Shown here piece by piece: positions 9,482-19,100 of a stretch of DNA of 27,729 bases; the first letter of the stretch is position 1; each line of letters begins with the position of its first letter. A program made the translations under genes and the position numbers. The DNA comes from Chrysochromulina tobinii (Eukaryota; Haptophyta; Prymnesiales; Chrysochromulinaceae), in NCBI GenBank assembly GCA_001275005.1, contig JWZX01002418.1:1-27729 (forward strand), in the 5' to 3' direction. The notes under the pieces are model-generated. The model searched no databases. It worked only from the letters and a program-made list of their open reading frames with translations, and was not told where the DNA came from.

Positions 9482-10373
9482 AGCTTACGGTGCAAGCTTA
9501 CGGGTTAAGTCGACCTTCATGATGATTATAGACGCGTGTGAATGTTAACACGACAGACGCGTCAACCGGTGAGTGAGTGAGTGTGAGTGAGTGAGTGAGT
9601 GAGATCTCACTCACTCACTCAACCGGTGCTACGGCACTGTTACTGCCCGCTCAGAATACACACACCTAGCATATCGCCTACACTCGAACACTCCGGTTTA
9701 GTTTGTGTATTGAGTACCGGCGGACGCCGGACCGGTGCGCGCGGTGGACGGGGTCCAGGCGCGCAGGGGCGCCGGGCCCACCGGGCGCTGGCACACTTCG
9801 CTTAGGAGCGACTTATCGCAACCGTCTGGACCGTGATACGTTCGCGCAGCGGGTGGTGCTGGTTGCCTGGGCATCACCGCCTCTGTCTCTCCTCTGGTCT
9901 CAGCGCATGCGAACATCACAGTCTGGAGCAGCCACTGTCGCCGCGGCCACTTCCGCCGCCGCCGCCGCGCCGCCGTTACCTCCAGTCTCGCCGAGTGAAC
10001 ACACCTCCATCAAGATACATGGAACGTGCACTCCGCCGCGCAACACGATGCCACATGCAGATGCCCATCATGCGCATGCACTGGTGCCAACACAGGCCAT
10101 GATCCATCGTCATCGCTTCCTCAGGACTCAACCCATGTCAGCTAAACGGGTGCCATGGGCCCCGACACATCAAAGTGAGAGCATGCCAAAGCTGCCCGCC
10201 ATGCTCTAGTCGTTCGTAGTAGTTCGGTGTGTGCATGCATGGATATGCATGCCGCATGCAACATCCGTTCGCCGACATGAAATGCCCTGCCCAACCTCTT
10301 CTCCACCATGCCTCGCCATTAGGACGAGGCGACACCCAGCTGCACCGTTTTTAGGGCTACGACGGCGCCATGC
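9482..10373. other. Intergenic region with hairpin repeats, no gene seen
   Basis: 892 bp between two minus-strand genes, so it holds the PsuG-PfkB promoter and the zinc-finger gene 3' UTR. It contains the GAGT/ACTC inverted repeat described separately and a second perfect hairpin, GCATGCAT (10233-10240) and ATGCATGC (10245-10252), with a 4-bp loop. An open frame of 168 codons at 9703-10209 on the plus strand shows no conserved features and I do not call it. Confidence 0.5.
9564..9627. repeat. GAGT tetranucleotide repeat forming a large inverted repeat
   Basis: Tandem GAGT units (9571-9604) meet tandem ACTC units (9607-9620) at a central GAGATCTC (9601-9608). Both outer ends carry AACCGGT (9564-9570 and 9621-9627). 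The result is a nearly perfect palindromic hairpin closed by the same restriction-like hexamer ACCGGT. It sits just upstream of the PsuG-PfkB gene. Confidence 0.9.
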
Positions 10374-12185
10374 TCAGTTGCCCCCACCGCCAGCGCCGCC
10401 GCTGACAAAACCGGTGCCGCCCATATTTCCAGAGAGAAGGGCAACGGCGCGATGGAACGCGTCAGTCTCGGCGGGATCGGTCGGCCCGCGCTTCGCTTGC
10501 CAATGGCCATCAACGTTGGCCGGTCGCTGCGGCATGCCGCCGTAGTTCATGGCATCACTTGATGCGCCGCCTGTGCCGCCTCGCATGGGGTCCGTCATCA
10601 TGCCGCTGGGATGGCTGCCAGGCATACGCATGTTGTGTGAGAAGGCACGCTCAACCGCGGCAGAGATGGCGGCGGCGGCGCTCGACGAGCCCATCTGCAC
10701 AGGCATAGCCCCGAGCGACTCCTCAGCCGAGGCAGGCGCCATGGAAGGCGAAGGCCAACCCATGGACATCGGATTGTAGCAGGATTGAGGGAGTCGGATG
10801 GGGTGAAAGCTGGGTGCGTCGCCATGGCCGCCGCCGGCGCGGCACGAGGATGTGATCTGCTGCAACGCGGACACGAGGCAAGCTGGGAAGTTGTGCGATG
10901 CCAAGGCCTCCTTGTTGCCGAGACCGGAGGATGCAAGGCCAGCGTTGCCCATAGCGTTGCCCAGGCCAGCGTTGCCCACAGCACCGAAGCTGCCGATGGC
11001 AGCGCTCACAGCATGCGATGGCGCCACGCGCTGGTCTTGGTACTGCTGGTACTGATACTGGTGGGGCGCCATCGCGTTGGAATGCAAGCTGTCCACGCCA
11101 GCGCTCGCGGCCTGGCTGTGGGGAAGGGACGTTCGCGAGAGGCCTTGACCAAAGCCACCCAGGCCAACTCCGAGGTTGCCCATGGCGCTCGACCTGGCGC
11201 TCGAGCAGCCTCCCTCCAAGTCGCTCAAGCACGCACCCAGGGACCCTCCGATGCAAAGACTGCGTCCCCCGTAGAGTCCGCTCATTGCAGCGAGGCCCGC
11301 GTAGCCTCCAGAGAGCCCGCGGTTCGCCGAGGAGAGAAGGTGCTCTTGGCGAACGTAGCCGGCTTCAAGGGGGGGCAAGCTTGGCCGCTGAAGCTCTCCA
11401 TCACGGGCGGTGTACGGCTGCAACGCGTCGCCATCGACCCGTGAAGTGGGGTCCTTTTCTGGCTCAAGCGACCTTGGCTCGTGTTCAAAGTACTTGCAGT
11501 GGCGTTTGAGTGCGCCCAGCGAGCAGAGCCGGATGCCGCACTTGCAGATGTACACGCTTCCGCACGACTTCATGTGCATCGTGAGGTCCTCCCGAACCAC
11601 GAAGCGCTTCTTGTTGCACTTGGTGCAAGGGAACGGCTTGTCGCCCGAAAAGTGGCGACGCAGGTAGTGCTTCTTGGCCTGGTACTTGGTGGCGAAGACC
11701 TTTCCACAGTCCTGGCATTTGTTGTTCGTGCTGTCCACGGACTCCGGGGCTTCAGTGGAGCGTGGCCCGTGCGTGGTCATGTGGAAGACAAGATTCATCT
11801 CGCGCTTGAACACCTTCCGGCACACGGTGCACGTGAAGATCTCGCCACCAACGTCTACTGCCGTGGACGTGGCGATCTGGGCATCGTTTGGCGAGGCGCT
11901 CGCGAGGATGCCGAAGAGAGCCGCGTCAAAGCCGGGCGTCTCCACGTAGTACGGCACGGCTGGCGCCGTCCCAAGCGCCGCGCCGTCCCAGGCCGCCGGC
12001 GCCGATGAGGCAAGTGTGGCACCGTCGCCGAGCGCTTGCGTCACACCGTCGGCAGATGGCTCCCCACGCCTGCCTGCGCTCTCGGACGTCATGGCCGAGA
12101 TCTGCTCAGGAGAGAAGGACATCCCAACTGCAGCGGCAGCCGCGGCCGCCGCTCGCGCGTGCATCAACTCCAACGCTTGTGGAGC

Positions 12186-12256
<71 letters not shown>

Positions 12257-12884
12257 CCTGCCCCTCCACGTCCTCGTCCTCCTCATCGTCGTCTTCCTCT
12301 TCGGCCTCGCCCTCGTCCTCACCCTCGTCCTCACCCTCCTCCTCCTGCAGCTGCTGCTCTTGCTGCTTTGAGAGCTTGCCTGGGTGCATCTCTTGTTTGT
12401 CCGGCCCCTCGGTGTGCCCCCGGTCCTGCCACTTCTGCCACTGCTTCTGCAGCTGCTTGTCATCCGACGCGACACGTCTTGCCACAGGGGCATCATCGGG
12501 CGTGACACGTCTTGACACGTCGTCCCGAAGGGGCATCAACTGCAGGGGCTCGGCAACTGACTCTGTAGACGACGTCTGTTCAGCGGCGTCGACATGGTCG
12601 CCGAAGCGGGGCCGTTTGGGGGGTGGCTGGAGTGAGAGGGCCTCAGATGATGATGGATGCAGGTCAGATTCGTCCCCCGGCCGGATCTCAGGCCCCGGCA
12701 CGTCCAGCAGAGTGGATGCGGCCTGCTCATTATCTACGCTGGCGGAGCCTTCCGTCGAGTATGGCATCGAGTCCCATGATGTCGACCTTTGTGAAGCATA
12801 GTCCTCCATCGCAGCCCCTCCCAATTTACAAACCTGTGTGTGAGCTGCTGAATGAGCAGGCCCTGCGGTAGCAAAAGGCCCCAT
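10374..12884 (-). CDS. C2H2 zinc-finger transcription factor with polyQ tract (STOP1/IDD-like finger array)
   Basis: 836 residues with no intron evident. The N-terminal third is disordered: Ser/Pro stretches, PPPKRPRF (a possible nuclear signal), an acidic Glu/Asp block, then 22 glutamines (residues about 211-232) and an Ala run. Four consecutive fingers lie at about 350-470: FTCTVCRKVF..H..TTH, NKCQDCGKVF..H..RRH, FPCTKCNKKRFVVREDLTMH..SC (C2HC) and YICKCGIRLCSLGALKRH..EH (CxC start). This order, and REDLTMHMKSCG followed by a CxC finger, resembles plant STOP1 and IDD factors. The remaining 370 residues are Gly/Ser/Met/Gln-rich and low complexity. I start at the ATG at 12884, in strong context (G at -3, +4); the in-frame codon at 12914 is GTG. 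A DNA-binding regulator is likely; target genes are unknown. Confidence 0.85.
12189..12254 (-). repeat. Uninterrupted (CAG)22 coding for polyglutamine
   Basis: Twenty-two identical CAG codons on the coding strand (CTG on plus) with no CAA interruption, directly after an acidic block. Pure CAG tracts are hairpin-forming and length-unstable, so allele variation is expected. Confidence 0.95.
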
Positions 12885-13138
12885 CTCGAGCGTCTCCGAT
12901 CCGGTGCGCGACACTCATGCTGGAGTCATTACAAAAATTGACGAACCTTTTTCAAAGGATTTCGTCAAGATTCTCGGGTAAAAATGATAGACATTTTTAA
13001 AGGTGTGAACAGTAAGTGTTGTTTCCCGGACGATGTGATCGTCGTCCCCAACCGCCGAACTGCGAATTGGTTGAAGGATTCGTGACCCTGACTTGACTTG
13101 ACTTGACTTGACCCTGCACAGCCCTGCACTGTGTTCTC
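12885..13138. promoter_or_regulatory. Divergent promoter between zinc-finger and kinesin-like genes
   Basis: 254 bp between divergent start codons. The segment 12925-13015 is strikingly AT-rich for this window. It contains a hairpin with a perfect outer arm TTGACGAA (12938-12945) / TTCGTCAA (12961-12968) and an inner arm CCTTT (12946-12950) / AAAGG (12954-12958), separated by a 2-nt bulge. A TTGAC microsatellite follows just before the kinesin-like start. Confidence 0.5.
13089..13113. repeat. TTGAC pentanucleotide repeat upstream of the kinesin-like gene
   Basis: About four to five tandem TTGAC units, 26 bp before the first ATG of the kinesin-like gene. The same pentamer forms the core of that gene's intron at 14784-14817. 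Confidence 0.9.
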
Positions 13139-15604
13139 ATGCATGCTGAAGGAGAGCCGGTCTCAACCGCCCTCATCGAGATCCAGGCCTTGATCAACAC
13201 AAGGAGAGCCGCCCTCAAGGTGGCGACAGACGGCCTGTCAGTATCGCTGCCAGCCAAGTGGGCCAAGGCAGCGGCTGACGCCCTCGCAGAGGACACGCCG
13301 CATGAGGAGATCGCCACCTCCAAAGAGCAGTGTGGAGGCCCGGTGCACTCAGGCACGCCTCACGTTGAGCATCCGCTGATGCACTCGTCCAAGGAACAGA
13401 TGGGCGCGGCGCGCTTCGTTGACCTTGTCAACCAGACCAAAGGTGCCACGGGCAAACCGGACAGTCTCGGCAGAAAGCCTCTCGCCTCTGCTTTGATGAA
13501 GCCTTTGTCCAGACGAGGTGCTTCATTATCATCCCACGTGGCTGTGCACGTAAGGCTCCGTCCGACAGCCGGGCATGCAAATCTATCAGGTACAGATGAG
13601 CAGCTGGGCACGTCGGTGCGGCACGTCAGAATGCCTGGTGGCACGACCGGGGGCAACGTCACCGTCCGCGGCACTGCCTTGGACTCTGCCTTCATGACGA
13701 GCATCATTGAAGGCGTCGATCAAGGGGTGGCCTACACATCAATTGCGCAGCCGCTAGTCGATGACTTCTGTCGAGGGTTCAGCTGCATGCTGCTTGCATA
13801 CGGGCAGGCAGGCTCGGGCAAGACTCACACCATCTTTGGGCCGCCTGGCTCACTCAACGAGCACTCGCTCGCCGGCCTCGTTTCGGGCGAGTCGCCCGCG
13901 GCGTGGGGTCTCTTCCCTCGAATGTGCCTGTCCATTCTCGACGCGGGATTGGGCTCGCTGACCGCATCGGCCGTCGAACTCCTCGACGAGAAGGCGTACG
14001 ATCTACTGTCCGAACGCGCCCCGCTCATCGTGGGCGCCCCGATACGCGCCACGGCGCCCGTCACGGCGCCCGTCACGGCGCCCGACACGGCGCCCGTCAC
14101 GGCGCCCGTCACGGCGCCCGTCACGGCGCCCGCCACGGCACCCATGAGCGGCGCCGCGAGCGCGCGTGCAGAGCGTCCGCGGTCCGCCGCTCCGAGCGGC
14201 AGCCTGAGTGCTCGGGACGGCGCCTTGGGCGCGCGTGCCACCTCGGGTGCCCAAGGGCGTGCTCGCGAGCGTCCACGGACCGCCTTTCGGGGCAGCGGCG
14301 CGCTCAGTGCACGGGATGGCTTTGGAGGGCTGGAGTCGGTCGAGCCGCTAGAGGACGTTGTGAGCGTCCTCGGCGAGACCCGCATGCAGCTGCGCGGTGC
14401 GGCGGATGTTGCGAGGCTTGCCCGCACCATCGAGCTCGCCCGCGGGGGTGCTGGGCGCATCCTCAACGGGCGCGGCTCCCGATCGCACTGCCTCGTGTAC
14501 CTGCATCTCACCTCGCTTGACGGCGAGATGCTCGTGCAGCAGGTGCTCGTCTTCGCGGATCTCGCGAGCTCGAGCTCAAACGACCTGAGCTCGAGTGCTG
14601 CATGGCGGTGTGAACGTTCACACCTGAGCTCGAGTGCTGCATGGCGTGTGCTCAAGTCAGGTTCCGAAGGCGAGCACTCCAAGCAGGCCGAGCATGCCAG
14701 GCAGCCGACGGGTAGATCGATCGACGGGCCGCGCGATGGGTCGCTCGTCGCGCTCTGCAAGGTGATTTGCGCGCTCGGCGCGCTTGACTTGACTTGACTT
14801 GACTTGACTTGACTTGACGTGACGTGACTCTTGACTCGCTCTGCATGCAAGGTGATTCGCGCGCTCGGCGCGCATGCGGCGCACGTGCCCTACCGCGACT
14901 CGACACTGACGCAGCTGCTGCGCTCGGGGCTCATGGGGCACACGCGCACCGCACTCGTGGTCAATGTCGCGAGCGAGGCCGAGCACGCCGATGAGACGAT
15001 CTGCTCCTTGGAGATGGGCAAGCTCATGGCCGTCGTGCCCAACAAGCCCACCATCGTGCGCGGCGCGCATGCGGCGACGCAGTTGCGCGCGCTCGAGCAG
15101 GCCGTCGAGCGTACGCGCGCCCATTTGGGTAGGTTGGAGGCCGCAGGGTACGGCGAACAGTCCATTTCGGGCTTCTACTTCCCGCCCAAACCCGCTCACG
15201 TCAAATCGAGTGCGGAGCTGCGCGCGCTTGAGGCCAGGCTGAAGGGCGCGAGGGGGCCAACGGCTGAGGACGAGCCTAATCACGTGACGCCCACGCAGGG
15301 GCTCTTGGCGCGAGTCCCGCGTCCTTCGGCACCGAGCAAATCCGGACTTTTTGGTGGGTGGGAAGACGCCCCGCCGGCAGCGTCCTCCAGAGCCGCTGCT
15401 GCTCAACCCGACGCGGCCACTCCGCAGTCACAATCGGTGCTAGCTGACCCGCTGCAGGACGACCGCAAGAGAATGCGACGCCATATCTTCGGGCGATATG
15501 CACCTCGGCCGCGTGCGGGCGACGTTGTCTACCCCCAGGTGTCGCCCGCAGCTTCCGATCCACCCCTCCGCATCCGCCCCTACCAAATCCTACCTATAAT
15601 ATAG
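13139..15604 (+). CDS. Degenerate kinesin-like motor protein with RHL1-derived N-terminus
   Basis: Exons 13139-14761 and 14852-15604 give 791 residues. From about residue 128 a kinesin motor is clear: AVHVRLRP, the P-loop AYGQAGSGKTHTIFGP, ELLDEKAYDLLSE, switch I as NGRGSRSH, VFADLA for switch II, LKSGSEGE, and after splicing LCKVIRALG, VPYRDSTLTQLLR and DETICSLEMG. Key motifs deviate: GQAGSGKT for GQTGSGKT, GSRSH for SSRSH, and DLAGSE is interrupted after DLA by a Ser-rich duplication. Loops hold a TAPV repeat and a duplicated ERPR..LSARDG unit. A short helical region (ALEQAVERTRAHLGRLEA) follows the motor; there is no long coiled coil. The N-terminal segment copies part of the RHL1-like gene. 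The first ATG is used; M120 at 13496 could start the kinesin part alone. Motor activity is doubtful; it may be a decaying or repurposed kinesin. Confidence 0.78.
13238..13464 (+). other. Duplicated fragment of the RHL1-like gene
   Basis: This plus-strand segment is clearly homologous to the coding strand of the RHL1-like gene (about 4080-3860, minus). Shared peptide motifs are PHEEIATSKE, then P(L/L)(M/L)H(S/A)SKE, QMGAAR, and K(T/A)KGA(T/A)(G/N)KP. DNA identity is high, including a run of GAGGAGATCGCCACCTC. Upstream of PHEE, about 60 further bases align at equal length. The copy keeps the reading frame and ends just before the RHL1 beta-core, so it carries only the linker and first helix. 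Confidence 0.88.
14051..14146 (+). repeat. Eight copies of a 12-bp repeat (TAPV-type) inside the kinesin-like motor
   Basis: Tandem ACGGCGCCCGTC units, with GAC or GCC for GTC in two copies, encode Thr-Ala-Pro-Val repeats. They lie in a loop directly after the DLLSE segment of the motor, enlarging it without breaking the frame. Confidence 0.9.
14584..14646 (+). repeat. 24-bp direct repeat flanking a 16-bp palindrome in switch II
   Basis: Identical 24-bp copies at 14584-14607 and 14623-14646 bracket GTGTGAACGTTCACAC (14608-14623), a perfect palindrome. The duplication unit is 39 bp, so the frame is kept. It encodes LSSSAAWR twice and separates DLA from LKSGSEGE, where kinesins have DLAGSE. 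Confidence 0.92.
14762..14851 (+). other. Intron of the kinesin-like gene (90 bp) made by segmental duplication
   Basis: Donor TGCAAG|GTGATT at 14761/14762 and acceptor TGCAAG|GTGATT at 14851/14852: both splice sites are the same exonic sequence. One copy of the repeated segment spans 14751-14783, the other 14837-14873 (with a 4-bp ATGC insertion and one substitution). Between them lie TTGAC units at 14784-14817. Splicing restores ALCKVIRALG leading into VPYRDSTLT as in other kinesins; retention gives an immediate in-frame TGA. Confidence 0.85.
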
Positions 15605-16154
15605 CTCCATACATGCACTAGGGATCCTTTAGTTATTAGTAGCTACATCAAGCTAGATAGCCACAGTGTAGGGTAGCCATAAAGATACTATATGCCGCAC
15701 AATGTTTTGCGTTAGTGGGGTCGGGCGCGGCTGGTCACCTTGGTCGGCGCGGGCGACGCGTCGCGTGCATAACGCGTGCAGCGCAGCGTGACGCGTGAGC
15801 TCGCGAGACGCGCCGCATCCGTCGAGATAATCGAGACGCGGTAACCGCTAACCGGGGTATCGCGTTGTGTATTGCGGATTAACTCTCATGAAACGCGGCG
15901 TCGCGATGACCCAGAGTCCCTGACGGTCCCGTGCGCGAGTCGGATCGCCCACCGTGCGCCCACACGGCCCAGAAACGAAAGCCGACAACGGAACCAGGGA
16001 GGGATGGGGGACACAGCATTGACACAGCACTTCACATAAGAGAAGCTAAGACTCGGGATGTTTCACACTTTCACTTCACAGTACATGTTCTTTCTTTCTC
16101 TCAAGGGTCCAGTGTTGGGGCAAACCCACGCGGTGACTGACGGAGGGGGAATAG
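15605..16154. promoter_or_regulatory. Intergenic region upstream of the triple-repeat membrane protein
   Basis: 550 bp between two plus-strand genes. The first 110 bp after the kinesin-like stop are AT-rich (several TAGCTA/CTAGAT motifs) and probably belong to its 3' UTR. The rest should contain the promoter of the next gene. No coding sequence is recognised. Confidence 0.4.
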
Positions 16155-19100
16155 ATGGGCGTTCTCGCCCTTCTCGCCCTTGCCCCACTCATGGTGCCGG
16201 ATCCGACCGACCTGTCCTGCGTCCAACGGGCCTGGCCCGGCATGGACGCCAACTCCGCGAGGTACGTCTATTCCTTTAGCGGTGGCGTTACTGGCACGAT
16301 GATTGTTGACGGCGGCCGTGACATGTATGACAACGGCAATGAGATGCGGCTGCGCGTGCGCGGCCAGTGGTCGGCACCACTCCAGTACAAGCAGATTTGC
16401 GACGGCACCACTTCCGAGCCGGTCGGCCGTGGCGGAGCCACGTACGCCACGTGCAAGGAAAACCGCGACGGGCCGGGCCGGTTCTTCTCCGCCGCGTTCC
16501 ACAGCGACCAGGGCATCATCGATGGCTTCCGCATCAGCGGCAACCTGGGCGCGGACGGCCGCGGCGGGCAGACGACACCTGCGGCTGCGCTCTTTGGCAC
16601 CAACGGCACCCGTGGCTTCTACAAGTCGGTGCACGATGCTTATACAGCAGGTATCGGATCCGACCCGTCGGTCAACCACCTGGTGATCGCACGCGCGGCG
16701 GGCACCCAGACAGTTGGCGCGGGGACCGACTCGGACGAGGACATGATCATCTTCGACCGCCCGGTCAACCACGTCCTCTACATCCTGTGGGCGGGCTATA
16801 ACGGTCACGAGTTCGCAGAGTCTGTCTTCCAGTCGGTGCTCAACACGATGGGTTCGGCGTGCTTCGGCGTCGTGCCCGAGAACGCGGGGTACTCGCCGCC
16901 GCCGCCGCCGAATTCGGGCTGCGCCTCGCGCCCGTGCGGCCCCGGCTCCACCTGCGCCGACTTCATCCGCGTTCCGTGTGCGATCACGCAACAGCGCAAA
17001 GTTGATTTGGGTGGAAATGGTTGCGACTGCAATCCCGGCTGCTGCCTAGCCGGGCAGATAGCCCCGCCGCCGCCCAGCCCACCGCCGCCCTCGCCGCGCT
17101 CGCCCGCGCCCGCACCGCTGGCATGCGGCGCCCAGTGCGCAGGCGCCACCTGCCGCGCCTTCGCGGGCGTCGACGGGCGTGGCTACTCATGCCAGGCCTT
17201 CAATGTGCTTGGTTGCGACTGCTCGGGCTGCTGCGCCTCGACCCTTGACCTCAGCTGCATCGACCGCGTGTGGCCGCCGGCCGGCATTCCGAACATTTTC
17301 CCGTTCACCGAGGGCGAGACCGGCCGGAGCATCCGCGACGGCGGCTCGGACATGTACGACGGCGGCAACTACCTCTCGGTGCGCATTCAGGGCGCGTGGC
17401 AGTTCGAGTTGCCGTACACCCAGGACTGCAACGGCCTCTTCCCCACAGAGCTTGACGGTGTCGACGGCCCCGCTACGTCAAACGTCTTATACTCGACATG
17501 CAAGGTGCGCAACGGCCGCCTAGTCCCACCTCTCTCGCGCCGCCGGACGCGAGGCCTCCTGCTGCCACACGCCCTCCATGGCAACCCTACCCTACCCCTG
17601 CCGCCGCGCGCGCGCGCGCCGCGCTCGCTGATCACCCCAATCCCCCCTCACCCTCACCCCTCACTCACCCCACACCCCGCTTCCCCCCTCTCCCACCACA
17701 CCTCGCTCCCCCGCGGCGCAGCTCCTCGACGGCGGTGTCCGGGGCTCGGACTATGTGGGCGACGTGACCGCTGGCACCCTCTTCTCGGCCTCCTTCTACT
17801 CCGCTGAGGCCAAGATTGACGGATTCCTGATCTCGGGCAACCTGGGCGCCGACGGCGGCGGCTCGTTCGAGTCGTTCCACCTCGAAGGCCCGCGCGGCTC
17901 GCACGCGTACTTCAAGCAGGTGTACGGCGCGCAAACAGATCCCTCGATCTCTCACCTGATCATCACGCGCGCGCCGCCGGATCAGCTCGTCGAGGCGCCC
18001 ATCCTCGCATATACTACTGACTCGGACTTCCACGAAGTCCTCTTTAACACTGGCCAGCAGGTCGTTATGTACATGCTCTGGGCGGGTAAGCTGCCCTCGT
18101 CCATCCCGGGATACGACTATGCCGTTTCGTACCGGTACACGCGCCAGCAAGTCCAGGTCATCCTTGACGCTGTCGCCGGCAGCTGCTTTATGGCGCTCCC
18201 GCCTGCAGTGCAGCCGCCCAAACCCCCGCCGCCGCCGCCTGCAGTCTACACGCCCGACTGCAGTCGGCCTGTCGGCAGCCAGACTTGCGCAGCCTTCATC
18301 AATTCACCGTGCGCCACCGTGCTCAGCCTCAAAGGCGTCGACTGCGGCACCTGCTGCTCGCCCGACCCCTTGAGGCTGCTGCCGCCGCCGCCGCCGGCGA
18401 TCCGACCGCCGCCGCCCGGTCCGCCCAGTTCGGGCGCCTGCAGTGTCTCTTGCGCAGGTTCCACATGCGGCGCGTTCCAGCCGTACTCGTGCGATTCCTT
18501 TCAGTCGGTCCTTGGATGCGACTGCTCCGGATGCTGCGTGTCGCCGCTCGACGCGCGCTGCGTCGACCAGGTGTGGCCGGTCAACCTGCCCGCACTCTAC
18601 AACTTCCAGGGCGGCGTGACCGGATACTACATCGACGATGGCGGGCGCGATGCCTTCGATATCGGCAACGAGCTTCGGATCCGCGTCAACGGGAAGTGGT
18701 CGTCGCCACTCTACTACAACCAGATCTGCGACGGGTCGCACTCGCATCCTGTGGGCAACTCCATCGCGAGTCTGGGCGACGTCCAGTACATTACATGCAA
18801 GTTGCCTCTCTCGTCGCTCTCGTACTACTCGCCCGGCTTTGGCGCCGCATTCATCCTGATCGGCTCGTCGAAGGCCGGCATGATCGACGGCTTCATGACC
18901 CTCGGCAACCTGGGCGCCGACAAGGGCGGCGCCCAGAAATTCAACAACGGTAACTCACCGCTCCGTGGGCCGCACGGCACGATCGGCTACTGGAAGAAGA
19001 CGTACGGCGCGGACGATGCGGGCGTCGACCTGGCGGACCCTTCGATCAACCACCTCATCTTCGGCAAGGGGCTCGACAAAGCCGATGTGACCGTCGGCTC

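Noticed and set aside
9564-9627. CRISPR-like array
   Set aside because: It is a tetranucleotide repeat with no spacers, in a eukaryotic context without Cas genes.
9703-10209. 168-codon plus-strand open frame in a large intergenic region
   Set aside because: No recognisable domain, mixed Arg/Pro/His composition typical of chance frames in GC-rich DNA, and no supporting start or splice pattern.
12016-12801. 261-codon plus-strand frame with a long polycysteine run
   Set aside because: The run is the CTG side of the polyglutamine tract of the minus-strand zinc-finger gene.
12885-12914. Longer zinc-finger protein starting at 12914
   Set aside because: That codon is GTG, which is not a plausible eukaryotic start here; the ATG at 12884 has a strong context.
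14795-14830. In-frame stop codon making the kinesin-like gene a simple pseudogene
   Set aside because: The stop lies in a 90-bp GT-AG intron whose removal restores the conserved motor sequence in frame, so it is not evidence of a null gene by itself.
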